A stretch of DNA of 64,000 nucleotides from Entamoeba invadens IP1 (taxonomy: Eukaryota; Evosea; Mastigamoebida; Endamoebidae): positions 187,309 to 251,308 of the forward strand of contig NW_004191832.1 of the NCBI RefSeq assembly GCF_000330505.1, in the 5' to 3' direction. A program made the translations under genes and the position numbers. The notes below the pieces were generated by a model, which saw only the letters and a list, made by a program, of their open reading frames with translations, was not told where the DNA came from and searched no databases. Of the stretch, positions 1 to 9,778 are shown one piece after another. Position 1 is the first letter of the stretch, and every line of letters starts with the position of its first letter.

Positions 1-6
1 TTTATA

Positions 7-69
7 ATTAATTTAAGGAACAAAGAGCACTTCACAAAAAAAGCACTCAAAAACTTTTATTAACAGAAG
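7..69 (+). promoter_or_regulatory. Conserved 5' leader of the coiled-coil gene at 70
   Basis: These roughly 63 bases just upstream of the ATG are almost identical to the bases before the paralogous gene at 9131. The differences are one substitution and one extra A in an A run. The shared block begins at ATTAATTTAAGG and ends at ACAGAAG before the start codon. Conservation of untranslated DNA between the copies shows that the duplication carried its core promoter or 5' UTR. No specific factor site is recognised. Confidence 0.5.
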
Positions 70-681
70 ATGTCTCAAACAACAAATGAAATAATGTATT
101 CAGATTGGCCTCTGTATAGGGTGTATGACCAATTTAGTGGTGGAATGTGGAAACTTACAGACGAACAAAAGAAAGAACTTAAAAAAATTAAAGAAGGAGA
201 TGATATGAAGCCAAGAATCAGCACAACTCAAGAAAATTGCAAGTACAATGCATTGGTTGCTGGTATTGTAAGTGACAAAATCGATAGTCTTGAGGAACAA
301 ATAAAAGACTTGAAAAATCAGAACGAAACTCTGCAGACAGAAAAGGGGGAACTTGTGAAGAAAAGTGAAGAGATGCAAAACAACATCAACAGATACACAT
401 ACATGGATGAATTAATGGACGACCTGGAAAAAGGTTACCAAGATGATACCACACAACTAATACAACACTACGAAAAGAAACTCGCTGAAGAAAAAGAATA
501 TCGCATTAAAGATCTTACTGAAGAAAAGGAACACCATGCAAAAGAAATCCGATCTCGTTGTGACAAGAATGAAAAGAAGATTAAAATGTTTCGAGAGATG
601 ATCCATCGACTCAAAGTTGCTCATCCCGACATTGAAGAGTTAAAATTAATGACATTAAAATTGACTGTTTCTGTATTTTAG
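70..681 (+). CDS. Small coiled-coil protein, copy 1 (stop-loss extended)
   Basis: This 203-residue protein of unknown function has a near-identical paralogue at 9131-9778. The N-terminal ~45 residues are mixed (SDWPLYRVYDQFSGGMWKLT). The rest is charged coiled coil with heptads from about residue 65 to 190, rich in K and E. There is no signal peptide or membrane segment. The last seven residues (KLTVSVF) do not exist in copy 2. There the codon after MTL is TAA, while here it is AAA, so translation runs to the TAG at 679-681. Copy 1 also lacks part of the KEHHAKE-type repeat block of copy 2. The ATG is set by the conserved leader. Function is unknown; a structural or scaffold role is only a guess. 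Confidence 0.8.
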   Translation: MSQTTNEIMYSDWPLYRVYDQFSGGMWKLTDEQKKELKKIKEGDDMKPRISTTQENCKYNALVAGIVSDKIDSLEEQIKDLKNQNETLQTEKGELVKKSEEMQNNINRYTYMDELMDDLEKGYQDDTTQLIQHYEKKLAEEKEYRIKDLTEEKEHHAKEIRSRCDKNEKKIKMFREMIHRLKVAHPDIEELKLMTLKLTVSVF

Positions 682-916
682 TCTCCATTTAATTTTAATA
701 AATTCAGTTACATTGAAATTATATTGTGATAATCAATCACTTCCGACTAAAGAAATTTGACAACTTTCATTTTTTTAAAAAATAAAAAAATGTAAAATAT
801 TTGTTACTAACCGTTTTTTGAAGAAAACTATACTTACTGGTAATATAATTATTTAAGTATAATAACGACAACGAAACACAAAAATAATGTGGTGAACTGC
901 TTTTCTTATTGCTTGA

Positions 917-3900
917 ATGTTGCTATTTGTTCTAATAGTGTGTACCATCGCCGCAGACTTATCTTCATATGGGACGTGTCAACCCGCTTTTGGGATTTCG
1001 TCCCCTTCAAGATTTCTAATGAAACAAGACGGCGCTTACACGACGCCTTACCTCTGTGCTGAATTTAACTTAAGACCTGCTTCGTGGACTACGGATGATG
1101 TGTATATAGTTGGGTTTACCAACTTTGGGATCACATACGCCAATGATGCAAATGGTATAGGAAGAGTCTATTTTGTATATAGAGACACGTCTTCTGTTAG
1201 ACAGAAAACGGAGATCTTAACTGCGACATATTACGAGTGGCACAAAGTCTGTTTAGCGTCGAGTGACTCGACACATGTTGGTGTCTACGTCGATTCAGAA
1301 ACTCAGTTAAATCAAAGTGTCGAACATGCGACTATGACTTCGAGTGATATGGAGTATTATATAGTCTTGATGTCGTATCCAATATCAGGCAAACCCGGGA
1401 CGGCAAATGTCGGGACAGTGTCTGGAATAGTCTACGGAGATACTCTGTTGACTGTTGAACAACTTAAGAGTTACTTCTCAAATAACATAGGGCCTCTTGG
1501 GAATAAATTTGCACTTGGGACTCGATACAGCGGATACACCACACAATTGCTTAAAATGAGCTTCACAAAAAACACGGGGAACGTCAGCGTTTTGTCGCCA
1601 AATTTTGGACTTCCAATGATCGACGACGGGTGTTACGAGACAGCAAAGGATACATTGCCGATACATAGCACTGTAATTCCAATAAAGAGTGTCGATAGTA
1701 CTACAATCAGCCAATTTAATCCTTCTAATGCGTTTACTATTGAAAATGGTGTTATTCGAATGGATGCGGAAGATTACTTCTTACTCAATGCCGTCAATAC
1801 AAACAACTTGAGAAACTTGAAAATAGAAATCGACTTCCAAGGAATATTTGAAATTGATTTTAAATATGGAGAAGAGTGGGTCGAGGGAATCAAACCGAAA
1901 AGTCTGTTGTTCACACCAAAAGCTACTTATTATCTTCCATATTTCTTGATGGGCGGATCAACAGATTTGAAGGTCAAATGTGTTGCTCCGGGCACTGGAG
2001 AGACTCTGTGTGTCTTGAAAGAGTTGCGTGTGATTGAAGAGAAGTGCGATGTGTATTCTGAAAATATGTTTTGTGGAGTCGACAAGACGTGTGGCGTGTG
2101 TATTTCGTCGAGTTGTGTAGCCAAGAATTACTGTGTTAAAACATTCAATTTTTCAAATGAAGTGACCTTAAGCGCAACACAACTGCAATTGAATTCAGTT
2201 GAAAATACAGACGTTTCTCTCGTCACAACGTCACTCTCTGCAGTGAAAATATCAAAAGGTAATGATCAAGTCTTGGGCCAAAAAGTTCAATACTATCGAT
2301 TTGAAGGAACAATAGGGTTAATCGAAATTGGCGATTATAAAGTGCCGAGTGGCTTTGGTCGTCTTACGAATGAATATTCTTTGTTTATAACTGTAAAGCT
2401 GAGAGAACTTTCAGACGGTTCATTCTTTGTATCTTCTGGGTATTACCAAACATTGCAAACGATGGTGTTGAGTATGAAAAGTTCGATCATTTCAACTGCA
2501 AGTCAAACGGGAACAAAAAGTGCTCAAGCAGATCAATGGATGACTCTTGGCATTCAGGCAAACACCACACACTTTAATGTCTTCATGAACGGTAATAACA
2601 TCTTGAGTGAAGAAAATGTGACTGCAGTCGACTATTTGAACGCAAAGACAATCCACTTGGAGTCTTTCATTCACAAGAATTTTGATATCACGTCCGTCCA
2701 AATCGTCCCATTTTATATGTCAGACGTTTTAATGAACAAATACACTGCTTTTAAGTCTTTAGTGTCGACAACGTGTACCACTCCATGTACCCTTCCTGCC
2801 GTCTGTTTTGACGGGAAGTGTGTTTCAAAATTTGATAAACAGTGTGCTCTCCATTGCAATGAATGTGTTGATGGGAAGTGCAACTCATGTCTCTCCAATT
2901 ATGATCTTACCAAAGACTGTTCATCATGTGCAGAAGGGTTCTCAGGCGAGTTATGTGACACGTGTGCAGATGGGTATAACGACTATCCAGCCTGCACCAA
3001 GAAGTCCAACACTGGAATCATTGTTGGTGTTATAGTTGCTATTGTAGTTATTATAGTTATTATAATAGTAGTCATTATATTAATTATGGTATTACTTCGA
3101 TACCTCCGGAAGCATGCCGAGAAGGTTGAGCAAGAGACTGAGCTCAAAGCTGTTGAGAACAATGGGCAGAGTGTGTTACTGAAGGAAGCGAAGAAGAAGA
3201 AAGTAGTAGTGAATGATGAGACGTTAGTTGAGTTAGGAACGTACTTGTATATCACAAAGACTAAGCTGACATTCAATTTACACGGCGAAGAGCCTAACAT
3301 CGACACACCACTCTTAGACCAAGTCGTATTCAAAAATAGAACAGACAGACAGCTTGTCATTTGGATACAATGCCCGAAGAAAGATAAGTTCTTCTTGCAA
3401 TGCGACGTCGAGAAGAAGATCATTGACCCAAACAGCCAGATCCAAGCGAATTTTGAAATCCAGTTACACTGCAACTGCTCATGCAAAGAAGAAATTAATA
3501 TCAAAATCGAGACGGTCAACACACACGAATGCGAGACGGGGAATATCAGACTCGCAGTTGCGACGTACAACAGCAAGAAAATCGACTTCGACGAAATCGA
3601 GTTGAAGAACCCGCCACTAGGTGACGGGGCGTTTGGTGTGGTCTACCGCGGGACTTACAAGGGGATTGAAGTTGCTGTCAAGAAGTTGAAGGATAGGTCG
3701 GACAACGAAGGTGCGAAGAATGAGTTTATGAAGGAAGTTTCGTTGTTGGACAAGTTGCGAGGGCCCTATATAGTCAGTTTTGTGGGAGCGTGTTATCTAC
3801 CCACGAAGATGTGCATAGCGATTGAGTTTGCACCTGATGGGTCTTTGGGTCATGTGATGAAGAAGAATACGTTAACATACGAACAAAAGGTCAAGTACAT

Positions 3901-4594
3901 GTTGGACTGTTCGAAGGGGATGACTATGATGCACACGTTTAACACTATACATAGAGATTTGAAGCCAGACAATTTGCTTGTGTTCTGTATCGACCAGGTC
4001 ACGACACGGATTGTGAACTGCAAACTCACTGATTTTGGGACATCAAGAGGAGTCCAAGAGTTTGAAGAGAATTATACTGTTGGTATTGGAACACCAGTAT
4101 ACATGGCGCCAGAGATTCTGGATAAGAAGCCATACACTGTTACTGTCGATCAATACAGTTTTGGAGTGATGATGTACGAGGTCTTCGACCAGACTAAACC
4201 ATATAAAACAGACCAATTTAAAACCCCTTGGGACGTCGCTAAGTTTGTTGTTGAAGGGAAAAGATTACCAAGAAAGGAGGGGATGAGTGAGGGATACTGG
4301 GAAATCACTTCTCGATGTTGGGATGTTGACCCAGCGAAACGACCCGAGTTCAAAGAAGTCGCTTTGTTACTCCAAAAGGAATTGTCACTAACAGTACCTG
4401 AATTTGCTATTGAAGAAGGGCAGAGAGTTGATACACAAATGTCATTCTATAAGAATCCAAGTGAAAAAACGCAGACATCAACAACAACAACAACGTTGAC
4501 AAATACTAATACAACTAATATCGCTTATAAAACAGGAGACTCAACTGTATCAAAAGTCATCAATACGACAACTTCCGAGTTTGATGTTAATTAG
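917..4594 (+). CDS. Transmembrane receptor-like protein kinase (Entamoeba TMK type)
   Basis: A 1225-residue type I membrane kinase. Residues 1-14 form a signal peptide. The ectodomain (to ~698) has two long beta-rich stretches, then Cys-rich EGF/furin-like repeats at about 615-695 (CxxxCxxGxC patterns). A very hydrophobic helix spans ~700-728, followed by basic residues. The cytoplasmic part has a beta-rich spacer and then a kinase domain from ~893 to 1160. Key residues are present: the glycine loop GDGAFG, the VAVKK lysine (~922), HRDLKPDN (~1012), DFG (~1039) and MAPE. The domain therefore looks active, and the HRDLKPDN form fits Ser/Thr or TKL kinases rather than classical Tyr kinases. The tail is Thr-rich. 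TMKs are a large Entamoeba family thought to sense the surroundings; the ligand cannot be read from the sequence. Confidence 0.93.
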   Translation: MLLFVLIVCTIAADLSSYGTCQPAFGISSPSRFLMKQDGAYTTPYLCAEFNLRPASWTTDDVYIVGFTNFGITYANDANGIGRVYFVYRDTSSVRQKTEILTATYYEWHKVCLASSDSTHVGVYVDSETQLNQSVEHATMTSSDMEYYIVLMSYPISGKPGTANVGTVSGIVYGDTLLTVEQLKSYFSNNIGPLGNKFALGTRYSGYTTQLLKMSFTKNTGNVSVLSPNFGLPMIDDGCYETAKDTLPIHSTVIPIKSVDSTTISQFNPSNAFTIENGVIRMDAEDYFLLNAVNTNNLRNLKIEIDFQGIFEIDFKYGEEWVEGIKPKSLLFTPKATYYLPYFLMGGSTDLKVKCVAPGTGETLCVLKELRVIEEKCDVYSENMFCGVDKTCGVCISSSCVAKNYCVKTFNFSNEVTLSATQLQLNSVENTDVSLVTTSLSAVKISKGNDQVLGQKVQYYRFEGTIGLIEIGDYKVPSGFGRLTNEYSLFITVKLRELSDGSFFVSSGYYQTLQTMVLSMKSSIISTASQTGTKSAQADQWMTLGIQANTTHFNVFMNGNNILSEENVTAVDYLNAKTIHLESFIHKNFDITSVQIVPFYMSDVLMNKYTAFKSLVSTTCTTPCTLPAVCFDGKCVSKFDKQCALHCNECVDGKCNSCLSNYDLTKDCSSCAEGFSGELCDTCADGYNDYPACTKKSNTGIIVGVIVAIVVIIVIIIVVIILIMVLLRYLRKHAEKVEQETELKAVENNGQSVLLKEAKKKKVVVNDETLVELGTYLYITKTKLTFNLHGEEPNIDTPLLDQVVFKNRTDRQLVIWIQCPKKDKFFLQCDVEKKIIDPNSQIQANFEIQLHCNCSCKEEINIKIETVNTHECETGNIRLAVATYNSKKIDFDEIELKNPPLGDGAFGVVYRGTYKGIEVAVKKLKDRSDNEGAKNEFMKEVSLLDKLRGPYIVSFVGACYLPTKMCIAIEFAPDGSLGHVMKKNTLTYEQKVKYMLDCSKGMTMMHTFNTIHRDLKPDNLLVFCIDQVTTRIVNCKLTDFGTSRGVQEFEENYTVGIGTPVYMAPEILDKKPYTVTVDQYSFGVMMYEVFDQTKPYKTDQFKTPWDVAKFVVEGKRLPRKEGMSEGYWEITSRCWDVDPAKRPEFKEVALLLQKELSLTVPEFAIEEGQRVDTQMSFYKNPSEKTQTSTTTTTLTNTNTTNIAYKTGDSTVSKVINTTTSEFDVN

Positions 4595-4808
4595 ATAATT
4601 GAATCGTTAAGTCTGTGGAGTGTTTTATAAATCCAGAATTTTTTTTTAGTGTTGAGTAAATTACTTTTGAGAGGTTACAAGTTGTTGTATTCTACTCCAT
4701 TTTTAGAATGTTAAATGGTATTTTTATAGTAAAAATATTATAAATAAACTCTCCAAGAATCTATTTTAAGACAAAGTAGAACAAATCAATAAAAACACAA
4801 CCCCACAG

Positions 4809-6053
4809 TTACACTACGTCAATGATATGGAACTTGTCTTCAAAGGGTGATGTGAAGAATGTCACTGAATAATTTCTATCTTCTCGATACGGGACAGGGA
4901 ACAAGAAAGGGATATTATACTTCTCTATTTTTAGTATCTTAGATTCGATATACATGATTCCTCCTGGTGGTGCTTTTGTAGGTTTTGTCACTGTTTCTCT
5001 TGTGTTAGTTCTGAACACGTCGACAGGGACATTAGTGGATGCCACATAAAGAATTAAAACGCCCCTATTAATTTGTCTGAAGAGGTCTAAATAGTCGTCG
5101 AACAAATCGACCATCCCAGGCTTTTTCTCTTTCAATTCAGTCTCAAGAATAACGCCAAAGGCTTTAGTTTCTAAGACTGGTTTACTTTTATCGACTGTGC
5201 CTAAGTCTACAACAGTGATATAATACTCTTTCTTACCAATTAAAAACGAATTACTCAGAGAAACCTTATGGAATCGATCATACAATGGTGGGAGTGTCCC
5301 AACAGTAATAATATCATTACGATCGGTAGTTAACGAAACTATTTGTTCTCCCTCTTTCACTTTCAATGCATTTCCCCGTCCATTTGGTTCATAGTAATAG
5401 TACTCTTCTAATGATATTTCACTCTTTTTCTCAGTGAAGTTGCTGATCACCTTACACTGCTTTTGTTCGTTGAACAAACAAATGACGCCAAATGGTCTGG
5501 ACGTGTTGTACTTCACAAACAAATACTTGTCGAAGGAGATGTTGACCACTTTCACGTCCTTCGAAGGAGTCGTGTAACTCAAATTGACATCTATCGCACT
5601 ATTCAAGTTCTTCTTCATCTCATTTAACTCGTTCTCGATGTTCACTCGTTCGTCGTTCACTTTCTGTAATGCACTCAGAACCACCTCTTTGTCGTGCATT
5701 ATCTGTTCGTTGATGATGATCATCTTCTCGATGATCTCTTGCTGGTCCGCTATTTTGGTCTCCATGTCTTCTATTTTTGCTTTCATCACAGCCACCGTAT
5801 TGTGCAACTCAACACACTCCTCGACTTTCTCACCGTACTGTGTCTTATAGTCGAACCCACCTTTAGGGGGATTAACTGCCTCTTTTTGAAGTGGACAACT
5901 TTCATTGTGTTCTTCCTCTTCCGACTCGACAAGATTGTCTGATGTGTCAGAATTGTCTTCACTTATTTGGTCGGTCTGGTCCGTTGGGGTGTTCTCTGAC
6001 AAATTCTTTGGTGAAGGACATGAGGAAAGTGTTTCACCATCGTGAGAACTCAT
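4809..6053 (-). CDS. Coiled-coil protein with acidic N-terminus, unknown
   Basis: The protein has 414 residues. Residues 1-65 are Ser/Thr/Asp/Glu-rich and probably disordered, including an EEEE run. About 75-160 is a coiled coil (VAVMKAKIEDMETKIADQQ). Residues 165-414 look like a compact beta-rich domain of no family I recognise. There is no signal peptide or membrane segment. Its ATG lies only 66 bp from the divergent endonuclease III gene, so the two must share a promoter region. The stop is 214 bp from the convergent kinase gene. The codon pattern and long open frame make it a real gene. Function unknown. Confidence 0.75.
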   Translation of the reverse strand: MSSHDGETLSSCPSPKNLSENTPTDQTDQISEDNSDTSDNLVESEEEEHNESCPLQKEAVNPPKGGFDYKTQYGEKVEECVELHNTVAVMKAKIEDMETKIADQQEIIEKMIIINEQIMHDKEVVLSALQKVNDERVNIENELNEMKKNLNSAIDVNLSYTTPSKDVKVVNISFDKYLFVKYNTSRPFGVICLFNEQKQCKVISNFTEKKSEISLEEYYYYEPNGRGNALKVKEGEQIVSLTTDRNDIITVGTLPPLYDRFHKVSLSNSFLIGKKEYYITVVDLGTVDKSKPVLETKAFGVILETELKEKKPGMVDLFDDYLDLFRQINRGVLILYVASTNVPVDVFRTNTRETVTKPTKAPPGGIMYIESKILKIEKYNIPFLFPVPYREDRNYSVTFFTSPFEDKFHIIDVV

Positions 6054-6119
6054 TGTTCGATTTCGATTTAAGTTCCAAAAATATTTTCAGTAACTTTTTT
6101 TCAAGTAGGTATTGTTTGA
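6054..6119. promoter_or_regulatory. 66-bp divergent intergenic region
   Basis: This is the whole space between the start codons of the coiled-coil gene (minus strand) and endonuclease III (plus strand). It holds T-rich tracts but no recognisable TATA element. Both core promoters must lie here or overlap the opposite coding sequence. The regulatory role is inferred from position alone. Confidence 0.5.
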
Positions 6120-6830
6120 ATGGAAGAAGAGACGTCGGAACGCTTGAAAACACTTCAATTAATCGAAGAATATATTGCTAAGAAGAATAAAGAAGATATC
6201 CCAGTGAATTCAATGGGCGCCGAGGCTATTGCTGGAATGACTCAAAACGCTTCTAATAAACCCTTTTACACCTTTTTGGGGACGTTCTTGTCGCCACAAA
6301 CCCACGACGAGAAAACATTTGAAGCAGTCAAAACCCTTCACACCACCTTTGGCGAATTAACACCAGAAATTATAAATCACACGTCACTCGAAACACTTCA
6401 AAAATGTATTAAAATGGTCGGTTTTGCAAAGACAAAGTCCAAAAGGTTAAAAGAGTGTTGCAAAATTTTTATAGAAAAATACGATGGAAAAGTCCCTTCA
6501 ACATTCGACGAGTTATGTGCACTGCCTGGGGTTGGGACAAAAATAGCTTCTCTAATTCTGGCAATTGCTTTTGACTGCCATGTGGCCATTCCAGTAGATA
6601 CACATGTATTTACCATCTCAAATCGCCTTGAATGGGCAGATGCAACTACGCCAGAGTCCACACGGATTCAATTAGAAGAGTGGCTTCCAAAAGACAAGTG
6701 GAGTACTTTTAATAAGGTACTTGTTTCTTTTGGGCAGTGCTGTTGCACTAAAAAGTCTCCAAAATGCAGTGAATGTCCACTCCAACAAGCCAGACGGTGT
6801 CCCTATTACCTTCACACTCTTCAAAAGTGA
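6120..6830 (+). CDS. NTH1: Endonuclease III-type DNA glycosylase/AP lyase
   Basis: The protein has 236 residues and is a base-excision repair enzyme that removes oxidised pyrimidines and cuts at the abasic site. The helix-hairpin-helix LPGVGTKIAS carries the catalytic lysine (~141). The catalytic aspartate sits in PVDTH (~160). The Lys-Asp spacing of 19 is that of eukaryotic NTH1, one more than E. coli Nth. The C-terminus has a [4Fe-4S] cysteine set, but the spacing is C-x6-C-x2-C-x7-C rather than the usual final x5. The protein is about the length of bacterial Nth and lacks the long N-terminus of human NTH1. There is no clear targeting signal. Confidence 0.93.
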   Translation: MEEETSERLKTLQLIEEYIAKKNKEDIPVNSMGAEAIAGMTQNASNKPFYTFLGTFLSPQTHDEKTFEAVKTLHTTFGELTPEIINHTSLETLQKCIKMVGFAKTKSKRLKECCKIFIEKYDGKVPSTFDELCALPGVGTKIASLILAIAFDCHVAIPVDTHVFTISNRLEWADATTPESTRIQLEEWLPKDKWSTFNKVLVSFGQCCCTKKSPKCSECPLQQARRCPYYLHTLQK

Positions 6831-6899
6831 CTAATTTCTTTATTATCTATTATTATATTGAATGATTAATTAATGATAAAGAACTGCACCATATAAAAC

Positions 6900-8588
6900 T
6901 TATTTCGTCATGATATTCTTCAAGCATACGCCTCTAGTTTGTACCATCTTTGGTCTCATCTCAGCATTCTGATATGAAGAAATCTGTCCATTGATTAACG
7001 AAGAGAGGATATACTCTCTGATATACTCTTTTGATATGTACGACCCTTCCGCTGGCATAAATGGCTCAAACTCGGGGACATCCGTAGCTCTCCACGTCTC
7101 GACAAAGTACTGTGCCGACCCATCTCCGACCATTCCCGTCGGGATTTTTTTGATGACCATGAAGATGTTATTGAAGTGCGACTTGAATGAACTTAAGTCG
7201 ACCACCTCGTCCCCTTCTTTGTAGATCAACACACAAAAGTCGTTGCCAATTTGTCGCTTCTTTTCAGTCTTTTGGGGGTCGGCCTCAACGTGGGGTAACA
7301 TCGAAGCAACGTGGAACATGACTTGTGACGAATAAAATTGTGTGAAGAGTGAAGTGACGCCAGTGGTATCCGTGTCGACGTCCAACCCTGCTTTATACCC
7401 TTTATGTCCTTTCAATGGGATGATATTCCCAATCAATTGGATGAATTCCTTATACTCGGGTGTAGTATCTTTATCAGTGTTGTCGTACATCTCCGCCTCG
7501 CTCGTCTGTTTAGGCCCACAATACAACAACCCAAATTTGTAGTCGATGCCTCCTTGGGACGTCTCATAGCTTCTTAAATTCTCTTCAAGCTTGTCGCCTT
7601 TAATTAACTTGAACGGCATCTTCTCGGGCACTCCTAAGCACTGTAAGATGACCGGGAGGACGGAAGAGAGTTGGTTCAAGTTAGTCTTGAGTTGGTTCTC
7701 CTTCTTCCCAATAAGACTGAATGGGATGATCTTCTTGATATCTGTAAGCTTTGATCTGTAGATGACCATCAATCCACCTTTCTTCCCGGGGGGTGCCAAG
7801 TCGTCTGTGATAGTAGTCATCGACAACAGTGCTAAAGTGTCTTGACTCTTACACGAGAAATTGATATGAGGACGACCAGAGAAATAACAGATGAACCATG
7901 GACAGTCTAAGGGGATGACTCCTACCCCGTCATACACTTGTTTTGATCTTATGAAAGCGGCTCCTTCTGCTAAATTAAGTGTGTTCTTCTCTGAAAGTCT
8001 CTTTGTCGCGAACATCAGAAGGTCATGGGGTGGCTTTCTGTCATTCACAGAAGTCGACGTCCGCGTTGGAGGGACCTGTTCTGTTTGTTCCGTCGAGCCT
8101 TTGTCAGTGGGAGCATCTTCGATAATTTCGACTTCATTGATCTCTTCCATGTGCTCGTCAGTGTCGAGGGATATGATGGGAGCACTTCTCGCTCGTGTGG
8201 AGAATTGGTCGATCTCACATTGGATGTCTTGGAAGTGATTCAACGTGGAACTGAATGCCTCTTGAAGACACTTAACCCCCTCTTCAAAGCAATCTTTCTT
8301 CTTCTTGTACATCTGCACGTACACATTGGATTGTTTGTTTAGCACTTTTAATTCCTCTTCCATCATATATATCTCATCAGACTTCGACGAGTCTGGAAAA
8401 ACACTTTGAATCTTTTGTTGGTTGTTTTTTAAAAGAACTAGACGGTCGCGGGTGGAGCTTTGTATCGTTGCAATTTCAGCTTCCATTTTTGTGTTCAACT
8501 CGTTGACTTCATTGATTTTGTTTCTGATTTGGAAGGTTAACTCTTTATAGCGGTCTCTCTCTGCTATCAATTCCTCGGCATTCGACAT
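6900..8588 (-). CDS. RapGAP-domain protein with N-terminal coiled coil
   Basis: The protein has 562 residues. The first ~140 residues are coiled coil, followed by an acidic linker with a Pro/Thr-rich piece. The C-terminal half matches the Rap1GAP/tuberin catalytic fold. The stretch around 400-455 has the GLDVDTDTTG...VMFHVASMLPH core and then KKRQIGNDFCVLIY. The Asn of IGND (~449) is at the 'asparagine thumb' position that RapGAPs use in place of an arginine finger. It should therefore stimulate GTP hydrolysis by a Rap-like GTPase. The coiled coil may dimerise or localise it. There is no membrane segment. The family call is strong; the exact substrate GTPase is unknown. Confidence 0.85.
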   Translation of the reverse strand: MSNAEELIAERDRYKELTFQIRNKINEVNELNTKMEAEIATIQSSTRDRLVLLKNNQQKIQSVFPDSSKSDEIYMMEEELKVLNKQSNVYVQMYKKKKDCFEEGVKCLQEAFSSTLNHFQDIQCEIDQFSTRARSAPIISLDTDEHMEEINEVEIIEDAPTDKGSTEQTEQVPPTRTSTSVNDRKPPHDLLMFATKRLSEKNTLNLAEGAAFIRSKQVYDGVGVIPLDCPWFICYFSGRPHINFSCKSQDTLALLSMTTITDDLAPPGKKGGLMVIYRSKLTDIKKIIPFSLIGKKENQLKTNLNQLSSVLPVILQCLGVPEKMPFKLIKGDKLEENLRSYETSQGGIDYKFGLLYCGPKQTSEAEMYDNTDKDTTPEYKEFIQLIGNIIPLKGHKGYKAGLDVDTDTTGVTSLFTQFYSSQVMFHVASMLPHVEADPQKTEKKRQIGNDFCVLIYKEGDEVVDLSSFKSHFNNIFMVIKKIPTGMVGDGSAQYFVETWRATDVPEFEPFMPAEGSYISKEYIREYILSSLINGQISSYQNAEMRPKMVQTRGVCLKNIMTK

Positions 8589-9067
8589 TCTCTTGTGTTT
8601 TTGAGTTTCTTGGCATGTAAAAAACTCGGTATTCTGGGGTGTTGGAACTGTATTTCTATTTTTATATCATTTGCTTTGGTTGTCTTTTTTCAAGCTAAAA
8701 TTTAATTTTAATATAGTTGTTCGAAACTAAACATTATTTGTACTGAAAAAAAAGGACGAATATTTTGTAGAATTGGTACGATGAATTTGTTAAGTCACTA
8801 TTTAGTTTTTTTATAAATTTTTTTATTGTTTAGTATAGTTTATAAAAAAAGTTTAAAATTGTAAATAAAAAAATACAAATTATCTTATTAAAAAATAGTA
8901 TAATATATTTTTATAATTAAAATTATATCTATAGTTATTAGTAATTATTATGTTTAATAATAAAATTAATTAATATTATTACTAATAGTTATTATAATAC
9001 ATTTACTAATAAGACTACTAAATAAACAACTAAAATTTATAGTATTATAATAATTAATTTATATTAA
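8589..9067. other. AT-rich spacer
   Basis: An almost pure A/T spacer between the RapGAP start and the leader of the coiled-coil gene. It has many short TTAATTA/TAATTAT words. I see no ORF, inverted repeat or RNA gene. Confidence 0.6.
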
Positions 9068-9130
9068 TTAATTTAAGGAACAAAGAGCATTTCACAAAAA
9101 AAAGCACTCAAAAACTTTTATTAACAGAAG
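9068..9130 (+). promoter_or_regulatory. Conserved 5' leader of the coiled-coil gene at 9131
   Basis: Counterpart of the leader at 7-69, nearly identical up to the ATG. It marks the 5' edge of the duplicated block in this copy. Confidence 0.5.
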
Positions 9131-9778
9131 ATGTCTCAAACAACAAACGAAGCAATGTACATAGAATTGCCTTTATATAAATTATATGACCAATTTAGTG
9201 GTGGAATGTGGAAACTTACAGACGAACAAAAGAAACGACTTCAAAAAATTAAAGATGAGAAGAAGCCAAGAACCAACATTGCTCAAGATATTTACGATGG
9301 CAATGCATTGGTTGCTGGTATTGTAAGTGACAAAATAGATAGTCTTGAAGAACAAATAAAAGACTTGAAAAATCAGAACGAAACTCTGCAGACAGAAAAG
9401 GGGGAACTTGTGAAGAAAAGTGAAGAGATGCAAAACAACATCAACCAAATGAACAAATACATGGACATATTCGTGGCTTTAGACGACCTGGAAAAAGGTT
9501 ACCAAGATGATATCACACAACTAATACAACACTACGAACAAAAACTAACTGAAGAAAAAGAACACTACGAAAAGCTAAAGGAACACCATGCAAAAGAACT
9601 CACCAAAGAAAAAGAACATCACACAAAAGATCTGGCTGAAGAAAAGGAACACCATGCAAAAGAAATCCGATCTCGTTGTGACAAGAATGAAAAGAAGATT
9701 AAAATGTTTCGAGAGATGATCCATCGACTCAAAGTTGCTCATCCCGACATTGAAGAGTTAAAATTAATGACATTATAA
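9131..9778 (+). CDS. Small coiled-coil protein, copy 2
   Basis: A 215-residue paralogue of the gene at 70-681, near-identical over residues ~50-110 and the last ~35. It carries an expanded repeat (EEKEHYEKLKEHHAKELTKE and similar units) at about 145-180, which accounts for its extra length. It stops at TAA right after MTL. The same 3' DNA is translated as a seven-residue tail in copy 1. It is charged coiled coil without signal peptide or membrane segment. Function unknown. Confidence 0.8.
   Translation: MSQTTNEAMYIELPLYKLYDQFSGGMWKLTDEQKKRLQKIKDEKKPRTNIAQDIYDGNALVAGIVSDKIDSLEEQIKDLKNQNETLQTEKGELVKKSEEMQNNINQMNKYMDIFVALDDLEKGYQDDITQLIQHYEQKLTEEKEHYEKLKEHHAKELTKEKEHHTKDLAEEKEHHAKEIRSRCDKNEKKIKMFREMIHRLKVAHPDIEELKLMTL

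Noticed and set aside
2983..3576. 197-codon ORF antisense to the receptor kinase
   Set aside because: It is the reverse of the membrane helix and cytoplasmic coding region. The kinase frame is strongly supported.
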